The position numbers and the translations under genes were made by a program. Positions 48,653-60,396 of a stretch of 64,000 nt of DNA are shown in pieces. This DNA comes from Cannabis sativa (taxonomy: Eukaryota > Streptophyta > Magnoliopsida > Rosales > Cannabaceae), in NCBI RefSeq assembly GCF_029168945.1, contig NC_083602.1:30739323-30803322 (forward strand). Direction: 5' to 3'. Position 1 is the first letter of the stretch, and the number at the start of each line of letters is the position of its first letter. Below the pieces are notes generated by a model that saw nothing but the letters and a program-made list of their open reading frames with translations, ran no database searches and was not told the DNA's origin.

Positions 48653-50536
48653 ATGGGGAGTACTGATGGAACCAGCTATGGTGCTTACACTTATGAGAGT
48701 CTTGAGAGAGAGCCTTACTGGCCATCGGAGAAGCTCCGCATTTCCATTACCGGGGCAGGTGGCTTTATTGCATCACACATTGCTAGACGTTTGAAGAGCG
48801 AAGGGCATTACATTATTGCCTCTGATTGGAAGAAGAATGAGCATATGACAGAAGACATGTTCTGCCATGAATTCCACCTTGTTGACCTAAGGGTGATGGA
48901 AAATTGCTTGAAGGTTACTAAAGATGTTGACCATGTCTTTAACCTTGCTGCTGATATGGGTGGGATGGGTTTCATCCAGTCCAATCACTCTGTCATCATG
49001 TATAACAACACAATGATCAGTTTCAACATGCTTGAAGCTGCCAGGATCAGCGGTGTTAAAAGGTTTGTTTTCTTTGATCAATGATATCTTTTGCTGTTAA
49101 AATTTCTGTACCGCTTTATGGTTTAACAAAAGAATTATTCTGTTTCTTTTTACTATTGAGTTGGGTTGTCTACATTTTCTCTTGGAATGGGAACCTCACA
49201 CTGTTTAGTCTTTAAAGTTTAAAGGATACTCTCATGTTGTTGTTTCTAAGTTTGAGTATTTGGTATTTGTTTCAATGCAGGTTTTTCTATGCCTCTAGTG
49301 CTTGTATTTACCCTGAGTTCAAGCAGCTGGAAACTAATGTGAGCTTGAAAGAAGCTGATGCCTGGCCTGCTGAGGTTTGTAGCTATTACTGATCATTAAA
49401 TTCATGAGTAGTTTGTATTAGAATTTTAACTTGTGTGAATGTATCTGATGAAAATACTTTCTGCATATGATATTAGCCTCAAGATGCTTATGGGTTAGAG
49501 AAGCTTGCCACTGAGGAGTTATGTAAGCACTACACCAAAGATTTCGGAATTGAGTGCCGAGTTGGAAGATTCCATAACATTTATGGTCCCTTTGGAACAT
49601 GGAAAGGTAAGCTCTTGATTGATACAAATAAGAAATATGACTGCACAAATCCTCATTTCAGTCAAATATCATTGATTAATTTTTGATATGTTTGTCATGT
49701 AGGTGGAAGGGAAAAGGCTCCTGCCGCTTTTTGCAGAAAGGCCCTCACTGCTGTCGACAAGTTTGAGATGTGGGGAGATGGACTTCAGACCCGATCTTTT
49801 ACTTTCATTGACGAATGCGTTGAAGGAGTTCTCCGGTAAGCAGTTACTGATTTTTTGCTGGCTCCTGGTATCTCTGTTTAACTTTATTGACCTTTAATCA
49901 AGACCTCTTAGAATTTAAAAAGAGATGGGTCTCTACATGTATCATTTGGCTGCGGTTTTTTCTATTATGGAAGATTATACAAATCATATAATATATTTTG
50001 CATTTCCCATTATTTTGGCTTCATTGTGAAAGTTCATTGTGCTAATAATTCCTGTATTATAGGTTGACGAAGTCTGACTTCCGCGAGCCAGTGAACATTG
50101 GAAGTGATGAAATGGTTAGCATGAATGAGATGGCCGAGATTGTTCTTAGCTTTGAGGACAAGAAACTCCCTATCCACCACATCCCTGGTCCTGAGGGTGT
50201 CCGTGGTCGTAACTCAGACAACACACTGATTAAAGAGAAACTTGGTTGGGCTCCTTCCATGCGGTTGAAGGTAACTTTCTTATTACTTCATTTCCTTTGT
50301 AACTCCAATTATATATTTAAAGCTGAGATTGCTTTGAGAATGAAAAGTTAATGCTAAATTGACACATCTTTTCTCTTCAGGATGGGTTGAGAATCACATA
50401 CTTCTGGATCAAAGAACAAATTGAGAAAGAGAAAACACAAGGTATTGACCTATCTATTTATGGGTCATCAAAGGTGGTGGGAACCCAAGCCCCGGTTCAA
50501 CTTGGCTCGCTTCGTGCTGCTGATGGCAAAGAGTAA
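48653..50536 (+). CDS. GME: GDP-mannose 3,5-epimerase
   Basis: The enzyme converts GDP-D-mannose to GDP-L-galactose, the committed step toward ascorbate in the Smirnoff-Wheeler pathway and a source of L-galactose for cell-wall pectin. Coding exons: 48653-49062, 49281-49374, 49477-49606, 49703-49835, 50063-50270 and 50381-50536, all with GT-AG junctions and joining in frame to 376 residues. This is an extended short-chain dehydrogenase/reductase: the NAD-binding glycine motif GAGGFIASH is near residue 34, catalytic Cys145 is in 'SSACIYP', and catalytic Tyr173/Lys177 are in 'YGLEK'. The family is usually 376-377 residues; the Arabidopsis protein has one more Thr before 'NVSLK', as I recall it. 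No signal peptide, so cytosolic. The C-terminus 'LRAADGKE' is family-typical. Confidence 0.97.
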
Positions 50537-52755
50537 GCTGGTCAATCCTAAGATGAATTGTTTTTGTAAGGAACTCCAATATATAGTAAGAACGGAGTTC
50601 GTCTTACTGTGTTTCTCAGTGAATCATTTATGATTATTGAAAAATAATTAGTTTGAGCAGTTAAGTTCTTATCTTGTTTCGACATGTATAAGGGAGGCCT
50701 TTTGCTCCCAGTTGCTTTCCATTTTTGCCTTTTCAGGCAAGTTGGCATGATAGCATTTTATCCTTTATGTCATATTTAGTTTGCAAAAGCATTGTTCAAT
50801 CATGAATGAATTGTGTCTTTTCTTTAAATTACGAATACAAGTTTAGAGTATATTTTTTTTTTAATTTCTTTACCCTCCAAATATGGCGGGGAAGAGTTCA
50901 TTTGGGATTATTGAAAATGGCTTATCTGAATCAAAGGGTGGACAATATGACTGAATATAGCTTCTTCCTTGTGGTGGAGAGTTGATAGGAAAGGCATTTC
51001 TGGTAGTTGTAAGTTTCTGTCTTTGTTATCATATCATATTTAAACATATATGTGACTAATATGAGCTCATCTGAACTGTAATTGCATACTGAGTAGGGAT
51101 GGTAGTCCACTCGATATAATGATTGTGGTCCTTTAGATAATGACAAGATGATCAATGTCATTATCGTAGTATGTTCTTTTGTACCATATACCTACACACT
51201 TTCCATAACATGGGAAATAAAAGAAAAGGGCCAAGGACATTTTCTACTCGGGTAGCTATAATGAAAGAAAGTGGTTAAAGATTAAACAGATATATCAGAA
51301 TGAAAACGTGTACCAATCAAAATCCAAAGCAATGTTATCCATTTATTGTATCGATTCAATTAGAAGTTTCTTACCGATTCCTTTTCCAAAAATGGATGAC
51401 TTGAAAGGGGAGTTATCTTTTTTTTTTTGACTCATATATGATGTCATGTAGTGGAGAGGAAGGAGACCGTGTCTAGGTAGCTCAATGAAAGTATATGTAT
51501 ATATGGGCTATTATGTGTTGGATGGGGAAATATGATATGATTAGTATGATAAGGGGTATGGATAGTAGATTTTGTGGCTCAAATTTGGAGCAGGATAATG
51601 TCTATCGTGGCTGAAATTTTGGAGGAACAAAATTAACCAAGAGAACAAAGGGATCCCATCCCATTACGTGGAAAAAGAACTAAAAGGAAAAGGACATAAG
51701 TAAAGGTGCTTGGCTTAAAAAAGACTTGTTTTGGCAAGTTGGCTAGAGATAATCCATCATTTGGCAGCGTCATACGTGATTGTGATTATGCTCCTTTCCA
51801 AGTTGTCTTTTAGATCTTAATTTTTGTAATTTTTTTTGAACAATTAATTTTTGTACCTGTGTGTTCATTGTTTTCATCCATATCTATATTTAAGAGTTTT
51901 TATTAATTAAAATTGTTTATTTAGATTATTTTACAAAAAAAAATTAGGAAAAATAAAATAAAAATATAAGTATAACAAACTATAAATTTAATTAAAAATA
52001 TGCCAGAAGCATTCTTATAAATAACGGACCCTGTCAATCTTAGCAAAATGACACAGTAGCATAATTTTCTGATAAACATTCCTATCAATAATGGGTGCTG
52101 TGAATTTTAACAGAGTAAGTAAAACAGTGGCTGGCTGGCAGACCTCTCTAGCTTCCAATGCTACTATGACAATCTCTTCACATATACATAACAAATAATT
52201 AGAACTTCTCAGCCTAAACTTCTTAATCAGACTTAAGGACAAAAAAACATAGCTAAAAGTGGGAAAAAAAATTCTGAAATAAAAAAGTTAAACACAAACC
52301 ATAAAACGACAGACTTTTTTGTCGAAAATAAAATTAAATGACGTGTTAATACAAACGAACTCCCTATAGAATGCTCTAAAGTGATTATATATCAAAGAGA
52401 GAGATCAGTTCGATGATCCAATTGGTCAATTCATTATATAAGAAAAAGCGAGCCTGAATAGTAAAAATCATTTTTCAGGAAAAAAAAAATAATCTGTTAT
52501 CAAAAGCTAACTTGTATTATGTTGATATCATAAATTCAACCACTCTTTCACCATCAAAAAAAAAAAATTACCTTTTTTAAGCATAACTACTAATTCAAAT
52601 AAAAACATATTAAGCGGAATATATAGGGTACTATAGACTGTTAACGAAGCAATTTCTTTATATTATATATTTATAAGAAATATCTTATACCCGGGAAATG
52701 AAATAACCTCAGCCAACTAAGATTTTTTCACTATATGCATACTAATGTATACCAA
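50537..52755. other. 3' UTR of GME and intergenic DNA
   Basis: The first 250-300 bases after the GME stop are probably its 3' UTR; I cannot fix the poly(A) site. The rest, to the end of the convergent gene, is AT-rich and shows no supported gene. A 75-codon frame at 52015-52242 (minus) resembles nothing I recognise. Confidence 0.5.
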
Positions 52756-52777
52756 TCTCTCTCTCTCTCTCTCTCTC
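52756..52777. repeat. (CT)n microsatellite
   Basis: About eleven CT units immediately downstream of the EF-hand gene's stop codon, within its likely 3' UTR on the minus strand, where it reads (AG)n. Confidence 0.9.
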
Positions 52778-52778
52778 C

Positions 52779-55700
52779 TTAATTATCAAGACCATGATAA
52801 ACAGGATTGGCTTCTAGCAGGTCTGCAAACTCCTCGAGAATCTCTTTCACAAGATTGAATAAACCATCCCTATCTACTTCTGAAGCAGTCTTATTGTTTT
52901 CCATATCAGCAAAGACCGAATCATACAAAAGTGTCACAGCCTCATTGGCTTCAGATGGTGGTGGTATACCCATATCTGAACCGTTTTTCTCAACAAAGCT
53001 TCTCAATAATTCTACAATCCCTGAGCTTTGCTTCGCACCATTTTTTTCTTCTTGTATTTTCTCTACAACATAATTCACTTGCTTCTCATCAGCCAAAAGC
53101 TGCAATTGATCAAAAAGGAGTTGTCACATAGTTAGCCCAATGAATTATATAAAAAGTTTAAAACACGTATGAAGTGGTTGAATCTTGTGTAGCACACTCA
53201 CTCACCCAACCACCATTTTTGAAATTTTAGTTAAGCCAAAAATCTTTTAGGTGGCGTTTGGTTGGAGGTAATGAAATGGAATGGAATGGAAAGGAAATAA
53301 TTTTCATTTCATTTCTTTGTTTGGTTTTTAAAGTATTAGAATGGCATTCCAATGGAATGCTCTTTCCACCATTTTGGTGGAATGGCTATTCCATTTTAAA
53401 AAGGAAGGAATGACCATTTCAATGTAACAAGAAAAAAAAATTAATTATTTTTTTATCAATTTTTTTTATCCATTTTAAATTTTATTCCATTCCATTCCTA
53501 TTCCCATTCCCATACCCATTCCTATTCCTATATTTTTATTCCTCCTAACCAAACGCATAGATTCCATTACTGCTCAAATCAAGGATTATGATTGAAAAAT
53601 GGGTCAAGAGGCTTTATGAAGCCTATTGTCAATGTTATATTACTCAATTTACACCCAATTGCCCAAGCAAAGAAGACAAGTGACTACACTTTTTAACTAC
53701 GAGAAAACATTGAAACATACCTTTCTTAAGTTGGAACCATTCGCAATCTTGATGTTCTGAATTAGAATGATAGGCTTTTCAGCCAAAACCTCTGCTAGCT
53801 CTTGTAGAATATTCTGAAGTAACAATGCAAACTGTCCTTGGCCCAACTCTTCTTCTCCTTCTGCCCCATGTTTCTTTAATATAGAGTTTAGTAGAGGAAA
53901 CTCTGTAAAATGAAAGTGTCAATTTTTACTTTTATAAAACCAAGAGTTTCTTAAGTAGAGCAAAACAGTTAGCAAAACTGAATTAGACAACACTAAAGCA
54001 TCATAATTGACTATAAATATGAAAACCTAGGAACTTAAGGAAGATTGACAAGATAATCATCAGAATTCCTGGAGCAATGAAATTGAAACGCTTATTGAAG
54101 AGATGACATTGAATAGGGTTGTTTCTAGTACAAGTACAGATGATAGTAGATTAAATTATTTACTACAAAAGATGTTATTCTATTTAGATTATTGTCCTGG
54201 AAACATTTTTTTCTTTAAGAAATGAATATATACAGGCGATGAGTTGGAAAAGTAACTCATAGGCGCATAGAAAACGATTCAACAACAAAGTATCTAATTA
54301 CAACAAGTTATAGACACAAACAATAGAATTTGCAAAGCACACGATGCGTGCAAATGACCATCTATTATCTCATCAATTTTCAAGCCAAAAATAAATGGAC
54401 AAAGTCATTATTCTTTAAGATAAAACATGCAAGCCCTAGTAATGTGAATCATATACTCAACTCTCAAGATGCCAAAATTATGTAGTCTAAAAGTCTGTTT
54501 TACCAACAATTAAAAGATGATAAAAAAAACCCAGAAAAGTTACTGGATAATCAAATAACAGATATGATAAGTCTCCATCTAAGAGATGTTAGTGATTGAT
54601 TTATAAACATGTAAAAAATAACAGATGGGTGTAATTAAGTGAGTAATATTTTCATGATCATGTCAGAAATGACAAGCGGAAGATTGGGAATAAAATAGGG
54701 TCGGAAGTATTTCAATGAATAAAAGCATCCTTTTGTCTTCCGACCTTATACAAAGTTCAATACATTCTTAGAGTCTTTATAAAACTGCTCAAATAATTTA
54801 CCAGCGAATTAAGGATAATCAAGTGTTATTGTGCATTGAAGGGGTTTTAAAACTAGAGCATAAAATGACCATCATTGGCTTACACAATCCCCCCATTTCT
54901 TGGGTTTAAGTTCTGCTAGGGAATTCAACGATTCATTCATAGCTAATTCAACATAGGTGCTTCAAATAATTTAGCCAATAAAAAGACAAGGAAATGAATT
55001 AGATGTGAACCTGACTTAGGAGGAACACCCATCTCAACTCCCATTTGAACGAGAGCACTCTGAACTTCACTCTTGCATATCTTCCCCTTATCTTCAGCAT
55101 CTAAATCAGTGAAAATATTCTCTGCTATCATTGCGAAATCATCCTCATCTTCTAAAAACAGCCTAATAGTTTTTCCGTCCAAGATTGCTGCAACAATAGG
55201 ATTATCTGCAGACCAAACACAATGTTTTATTATAGACATTCTTCCTATTAATCAAAGTTTGGGGAAACAAACAACAGATGATTTCAAGAGAAATACATAA
55301 ATAGATCATCCAAATACAAAATACCATCTCTTATAAATCACAAGATATCATTTTAATTAAAACCAGAACCCTTCTGCTACATTCTTTAGTTTCCTACATA
55401 TACGAATTATTTCTCAGTAGCCAAAAACCCCAAATTCAACTGCTTCACCGTCCATTTTTACTTTATTTTAGATCGTACTCAACATAAAGAATTAGAACAC
55501 TTATTCTTTCTGTATAGAATTTACATAAACGCACTAAACAGAGCTGAATTCTCATACATTTATTCACAATGCCTAAAATAAATCACAGTCAAATCAGGTT
55601 TACACAAAATATATGAATTACTCAGCGATCAGCTCAGAAAAGTGTCCTTGCAAAAAAAAAAAAAAAAAAACAATGAAAACGAGTGCGTAATGTGTGCGTG

Positions 55701-55989
55701 TGTATACACCTTTCAACTCATCGGCGATCGCGTCGATGTAGAGCTTAATTGTGTGAGAAGCCTGTTCAGGAGTGAGTTCTGTACGAAGAAAAACGTCGTC
55801 GTTTCGAAGGTTGATGCGTTGGAGAGCAGATGACTTAAGGGTTTGAGGCAAAGTGAGACCAAAGAGAGAGGCGGAGGCGGTAGAATCGGCAAGGTCGAGG
55901 AGCTGAGCTCCGGTAAGGGAGGGCGGCAAGGTGAGGTCGAGGGGTCGGAGGTGGGTCCCGTCGAGGACCGTTAAGGGTCCGTCGGACAT
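52779..55989 (-). CDS. EF-hand family calcium-binding-like protein
   Basis: Four coding exons on the minus strand join in frame to 325 residues: 55989-55710, 55205-55011, 53902-53721 and 53099-52779. All junctions are GT-AG (donors GTGTAT, GTTCAC and GTATGT). The start MSDGPLTVLDGT is the first ATG after a pyrimidine-rich leader. Two EF-hand-like segments are seen: 'DLDAEDKGKICKSEVQ' near residue 125 and 'DMENNKTASEVDRDGLF' near residue 290. The first keeps several acidic loop positions and the second is weaker, so calcium binding is plausible but unproven. No signal peptide or membrane segment. The gene faces GME tail to tail. I recall Arabidopsis AT5G28830, next to GME (AT5G28840), as an EF-hand family protein of about this length. 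Intron 3 contains a MITE. Confidence 0.82.
53251..53556. mobile_element. MITE in intron 3 of the EF-hand gene
   Basis: The left end GGTGGCGTTTGGTTGGAGG and the right end CCTCCTAACCAAACGCAT form terminal inverted repeats around a 300-bp body full of GGAATGG/CCATTCC repeats. The target duplication is unclear, so the superfamily is left open. A shorter relative lies at 56917-57073. Confidence 0.7.
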
Positions 55990-56621
55990 TTTGAGATGCA
56001 GAGAAGAATGAGTATGGGTGTGATGGAGTAAGAAGTTGACTTGAGAATTGATCGACCAGCTTACACTTTTTTCTCCTCCTGTTTTCTTTTTTGAACTCTT
56101 TGTAATGAAACGACAAACGAGTTTTAGATTTCTAATGTCAATAAAAGAAAAAGAAAATAACAATTATTATCTTAATTTTAAAAGAAAAGAGTGTTTTTCT
56201 TTTAAAAATATTATTATTTTTTTTTTTTGAAGAAAGTGTTGAAATTTTCAACCGTGGAAATTTCGAAAGCATTTAAACATAACGCGTGAAATTCTTAATC
56301 AATTTGAAAGCAAAAAAAAAAAAAAAATACAAAACAAAAGAAAAGAACAACAAAAGGATGGGGACTTTTGGAGAAAAGAAAACAATGTCGTAAAGTCCTT
56401 TTTGTCAATGATTTTGTCAATAAGGGACGTTAAGTAAGTTGTTTGTGTAGGGTCAATAACGTAATAAGGAAAAAATTGTGAAGCTGACTAGAGAAAGTAC
56501 TCGAGTTTTTGTGCTGAAATATGTTATATTTCTCCAATTATATTTCTAAATTACAGTTTACTCAGAATTTCATTGTGAGAAAATTCATTAGTTTGGGTCT
56601 GAAAGGTGATCTACGTTTGTA
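55990..56621. other. 5' leader and upstream region of the EF-hand gene
   Basis: The pyrimidine-rich stretch just before the start codon (minus strand, about 55990-56040) is the likely 5' UTR. Further upstream is AT-rich DNA with A/T runs and no other gene. Confidence 0.5.
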
Positions 56622-56915
56622 TTTTTTTTTTGAAAAATCGAAGCTATATTAAACAAATAAAGACCCAAAAGTCATTTTACATTACACTTAATCAGGTGAG
56701 AGGGCAGAGAAGATATCTCAATGTAACGCCCACTTGCCAATACGTACCAAGAACAACATAGTTTGGGTATGACCTAAACCACAGCACAACCTAAAAATAA
56801 TTTAGATAAGTTTTTACGTACAATCTTGCACATAATTACTAATCTCCCATCTACCTCAAGAACCATTCAAGGCCTTAACACCAGTTTAAGAATCATTCTC
56901 AAGAGTATGCGTTAA
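56622..56915 (-). mobile_element. 5'-truncated LINE 3' end
   Basis: A T-run at 56622-56631 (poly(A) on the minus strand) is followed by sequence that parallels the better LINE fragment at 58419-58757: TGAAAAATC, then AAGTCATTT and AGAGAAGATATCT in the same order. No frame is left. Called from that similarity only. Confidence 0.45.
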
Positions 56916-56916
56916 G

Positions 56917-57073
56917 ATAGTATTTAGTTGGAAATAATGAAATAAAATAAAATAGAATAGAAATGAAATGAAACAATTTTTATTCTATTTCTTTATTTGG
57001 TTTCAATTTAAAAATATTGGAATGTCATTCGTATTTTAACTCTATTTTCATTCATTCCAACCAAACATCGTTT
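56917..57073. mobile_element. Short MITE related to 53251-53556
   Basis: About 157 bp beginning TAGTATTTAGTTGGAAATAATGA and ending TTCATTCCAACCAAACATCG-like sequence, with the same overall design as the intronic MITE (TTTGGTT ends, AATGAAAT and ATTCCA body). Boundaries are approximate. Confidence 0.5.
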
Positions 57074-57211
57074 AATGAGGTGTTTGTGATGCGAGTTTGA
57101 GTTCAAAAGAGTAAAATTGGAGGGAGTACATATGAAAAAGTATTGGAGGGACTAACATTGCTACTATTTTAATTTAAAAAGTAGGACCCACTTAGAAAAA
57201 CAAATCTCTTA

Positions 57212-57698
57212 GGTGCTGTTTGGTAACACTTTTGTTTTTCAATTTTTTAATCACAAAATGAGAGTAAAATTTTTGTTTTTAAAAAATTTATTTTTGAAAA
57301 ACAAAAATGCGTTCTGTAACAACTTTTGTTTTTCAATTTTAAAAACAGAAAACAAAAGTGTGTTCTGTAAAATTCATTTTTATTTTTATTTTTGATTTTA
57401 TTTAAGTCGAGTCTAGGTCTAGGGTCAGATTCGGATTCAGATCAGAAGCCGGGTTCAGTGCCAGGGTCGCGAGAAGGAGATTTGGTCCGGGTCTGGTCGT
57501 AATCTAAAAAATTGATTACGAAAAAAACTGTTTAAAAAAATATTGAAAGTGATTTTTTTTTTGTTTTTAAAATTTTGATTTCTAATTATAAAATTGAAAA
57601 GTAAAAACAGTTTTATAGAACATGTTTTTAAAAAATATTTTCACTTTTCCACTTTTAAAAACAGAAAACTGATTAAAAAAGTGTTACCAAACGCCACC
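57212..57698. mobile_element. PIF/Harbinger-type MITE, TSD TTA
   Basis: Ends GGTGCTGTTTGGTAACACTT and its near complement (GTGTTACCAAACGCCACC) form inverted repeats. They are flanked by TTA at 57209-57211 and 57699-57701. A TTA duplication is typical of PIF/Harbinger and Tourist MITEs. A GC-rich core (57405-57505) lies between AT-rich arms. Confidence 0.7.
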
Positions 57699-57755
57699 TT
57701 AGTAATTAAAATTTAATTTAAGTTTGACATTTCCATCTCCAAAGTCTAAACCTAA

Positions 57756-58342
57756 GAGCATTTTTAATGGAGTGTTAAAAATATAGTGTATTGTTATATT
57801 TTAGCACACTAAAAAGCCAAAAAACTACTACTACAATGGTTCTAAAAAATGTGTTAAATTTGACACATGTTAAAAGTTGTGTCAAATTTGACACAAGATA
57901 TAAGACCATCTCCCATGAATGGTGTATATTTTGAGTTAAATTTGGCCCAAAATATATCATAAAGCTATATTTGGCCTATATTTTATATTTGTGCTTCAAT
58001 ACACAATGTGCAAATTAGTTATAAAAGTCAATATTATCATTAACGCTCGTTCAAAATATACGAAATGATTAATTTTATTTATATTATATTTAATATCTTA
58101 TAAATATATCTTATTCAAAGTCAATGAATAGTATTAATAAGTGGCGAAGAGGTAATTGAAAAATATAGTATATATTATGGGCTAAAATTTAGTCTATGCT
58201 ATCTTTTGTGCCAAATTTGGCATAATTTTTAGCTTGAGCCAAATTCGACACACATTTAACATCACCATTAGAGTTAAGTTTTAGTAAAATATTCTAAAAA
58301 ATAGCAATACACCACATTTATAGCTCTTCATTAGAGATGCTC
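57756..58342. mobile_element. PIF/Harbinger-type MITE, TSD TAA
   Basis: The ends GAGCATTTTTAATG and CATTAGAGATGCTC are inverted repeats flanked by TAA (57753-57755 and 58343-58345). The interior holds shorter inverted motifs such as GTCAAATTTGACAC. No coding sequence. Confidence 0.7.
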
Positions 58343-58418
58343 TAACATTGTGCTAAATTTAACCCACAATAAATACTACTTTTTTATTTACTATAATGTC
58401 ACTAATGATTATAAATCA

Positions 58419-58757
58419 TTTTTTTTTTTTTGAGAAAAAATCTATTATTATAAATCAAAGAGAGTCATTTACAACAATAGAGAAGATATCTAAGGAAATT
58501 TCCTCAATCCAAATACAAATATTATCCTGGACTAAAACTTGTTTCGCTAATCAATGAGTAGCTTGATTAGCAGCTCGTCTAACATGACGAACACAAACTA
58601 GAGGGAGATTGGATAAATATTGTTGAACATTTGCAACCAAATCATTAAAATGAGACTTAAAGGATTTCAGATTATTAATGGCATTGGCAAGAAGCATAGA
58701 ATCAATTTCTATAAAATTCAATTGTAGGTTCCAATCCCAAGCCAAAAGTAGACCATA
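58419..58757 (-). pseudogene. LINE RNase H fragment
   Basis: A T-run (58419-58431) marks the LINE's A-tail on the minus strand. The frame 58745-58551 encodes part of a LINE RNase H domain: 'IEIDSMLLANAIN' and 'VRHVRRAANQATH', matching the ETDS and NxxAH landmarks of the LINE ORF2s above. It is truncated on the 5' side at about 58757, where LTR-derived DNA begins. Confidence 0.75.
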
Positions 58758-58758
58758 G

Positions 58759-59642
58759 TGTTAGGTATTTATAGTATGAAATGAAGCATATATGATTATT
58801 GTATGAAGTGCGGAATTAATTAAACATATATGCATTATAATTAAAGATCGAAATACCTTCAGCCATTGATTCTTTGAGCTTAAGTCCCACACAACCTTTG
58901 ATCTGCAAAAGAAAAAGGAAATTGATTAGTGTGGGTAATCGAGCTTCCAAGCTCTGTCTACTCTCTTTAGATGGATTTACTGTATTTTACAGAATGAGTA
59001 GTGAGCTCGGGGTCGAGACCTTATATTTATATAGGTGAGACCTGTTAACCCAAGATATGTTTCCAAGAGGAGAGTGAATTAGAATTAAACTAATTTCAGT
59101 AAATAAAAACTTTTAACACAAAACTATGCAATTAGTCTCTTAATCAAATAAATGAAAGTAGTATGGCAAGCAATATTGTATAGAAAATTATCATCCAGAT
59201 TTTTCTCACCTGACGTGGCTTGCTTACGTGTACAATATCACGCCATGTGCTAATACAGCTCACCAACAAGAAGGTCATCAAGTTAGCACCCTAGCCAACA
59301 GGAGCCCCGACACTCAAACGGAACAAAAAGTGATAGAACAGCTACCTTAAAGGAGCTGGCCGGCCATAGGCAGGCCAGAATTGGACCTAGTAGGATCTTG
59401 TGCACAGATCTACACGTGGACAGCAACTTGGACTGTGAAGTGGGCCTTAATAATCCAATAAAGTAGATGAAAATATCTATATTTAAGGGCAATTTAGTCT
59501 TTTATAATTAATCAATATAATATGTAAATATCTACTTATTTTATTGTTAAATTAGGGTTTATGCTCTCCTATATGAAGGGCCTTAACTCACCCTAGAAAA
59601 CTCAAGTGCTAAGCCTCATTCTAAGCCTCTAAGTCTTGATAG

Positions 59643-59737
<95 letters not shown>

Positions 59738-60031
59738 TCTCTCTCATTCACACACCCACATAGCTATTCTCAATACTTAAGATTTACCGTCTTTGATTCC
59801 TACTTTGTAACCTTAAGAGAGCTATATCAGATCCACCTATAGTTATCTGAATAGTATTATCCCTCGGTATCAATACAACTAAAAAGGAAGTAGGTCATTA
59901 TCCGCTAACTAAGGGGGCCAAACCTCTATAAAAATCTTTGTCTTCTTTACTTTTGAGTTCTAATTGTGTAACACGTGGCAAATATCATATTCATATGGTC
60001 TCGCTGTCGGTTGACCACTTTTTCGAGGTCA
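58759..60031. mobile_element. LTR-derived segment (composition uncertain)
   Basis: The segment starts TGTTAGGTATTTATAG and ends ...GAGGTCA just before GTTTGGTGCTTTCATTAAG. That junction is the one plant Ty3/gypsy (Tat-like) elements show between 5' LTR and leader. The first 350 bases also look like a copia LTR end on the minus strand (complement ending AAATACCTAACA). It may be one 1.27-kb gypsy LTR or two abutting LTR pieces; I cannot decide by eye. A (CT)n tract lies inside. Confidence 0.5.
59646..59745. repeat. (CT)n microsatellite, about 100 bp
   Basis: About 50 CT units with a single CTCC interruption near 59731. The open frame of Ser-Leu repeats across it (59636-59842) is an artefact of the repeat. 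Confidence 0.95.
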
Positions 60032-60081
60032 GTTTGGTGCTTTCATTAAGAACGAGTGGATATCGTATCTGATCAAACGCC

Positions 60082-60395
60082 ATGGTTAACACGAGAAGAA
60101 CTCCGGTTGCATTATCTGTATCTTTGAGTCTTTCTCAAGACCCACAAACTGCAGATCCTGATGTTCATGTTCCAACCACAACTAGGATTCCTATGAGCAT
60201 TGCAGATGTGGTCAACCTTGCCACCACCACAGGCACCATGAATTTGGTCCCTACAACTGGCCAAAAAGACACAAACATCCCGGTGGATTTGAAGTAGGCC
60301 CTTGCCTCCAAAGGAGGACCCTCCACTGGCGCGTCCCACTGAAGGAAGGACCCTTGGGTAGCATCCCCCAGGAACAACAACTGGATCTCATCTCC
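60082..60395 (+). pseudogene. Gypsy-type gag start, truncated
   Basis: A frame starting MVNTRRTP at 60082, about 50 bases after the LTR-leader junction, ends after 71 codons. Gypsy (Tat-like) Gags commonly begin with an MVNTRR-like sequence. The sequence stops where the copia LTR at 60397 begins, so the element is cut off. Confidence 0.55.
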
Positions 60396-60396
60396 A

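Noticed and set aside
52015..52242. 75-codon minus frame between the two genes
   Set aside because: No recognisable domain, no splice partners and no codon signal. Probably chance.
55618..56163. A 181-codon minus frame covering the EF-hand gene start
   Set aside because: It extends the first exon both upstream of the likely ATG and into intron 1. The donor at 55709-55710 and in-frame joining to exon 2 give a better model.
58850..58920. A well-formed mini-exon on the minus strand (CTTTTGCAG acceptor, GAAG|GTATTT donor)
   Set aside because: It lies in LTR-derived DNA and the position matches the donor-like U5 site of copia LTRs. No neighbouring exons were found.
59636..59842. Open frame of Ser-Leu repeats
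   Set aside because: It is a translation of the (CT)n microsatellite.
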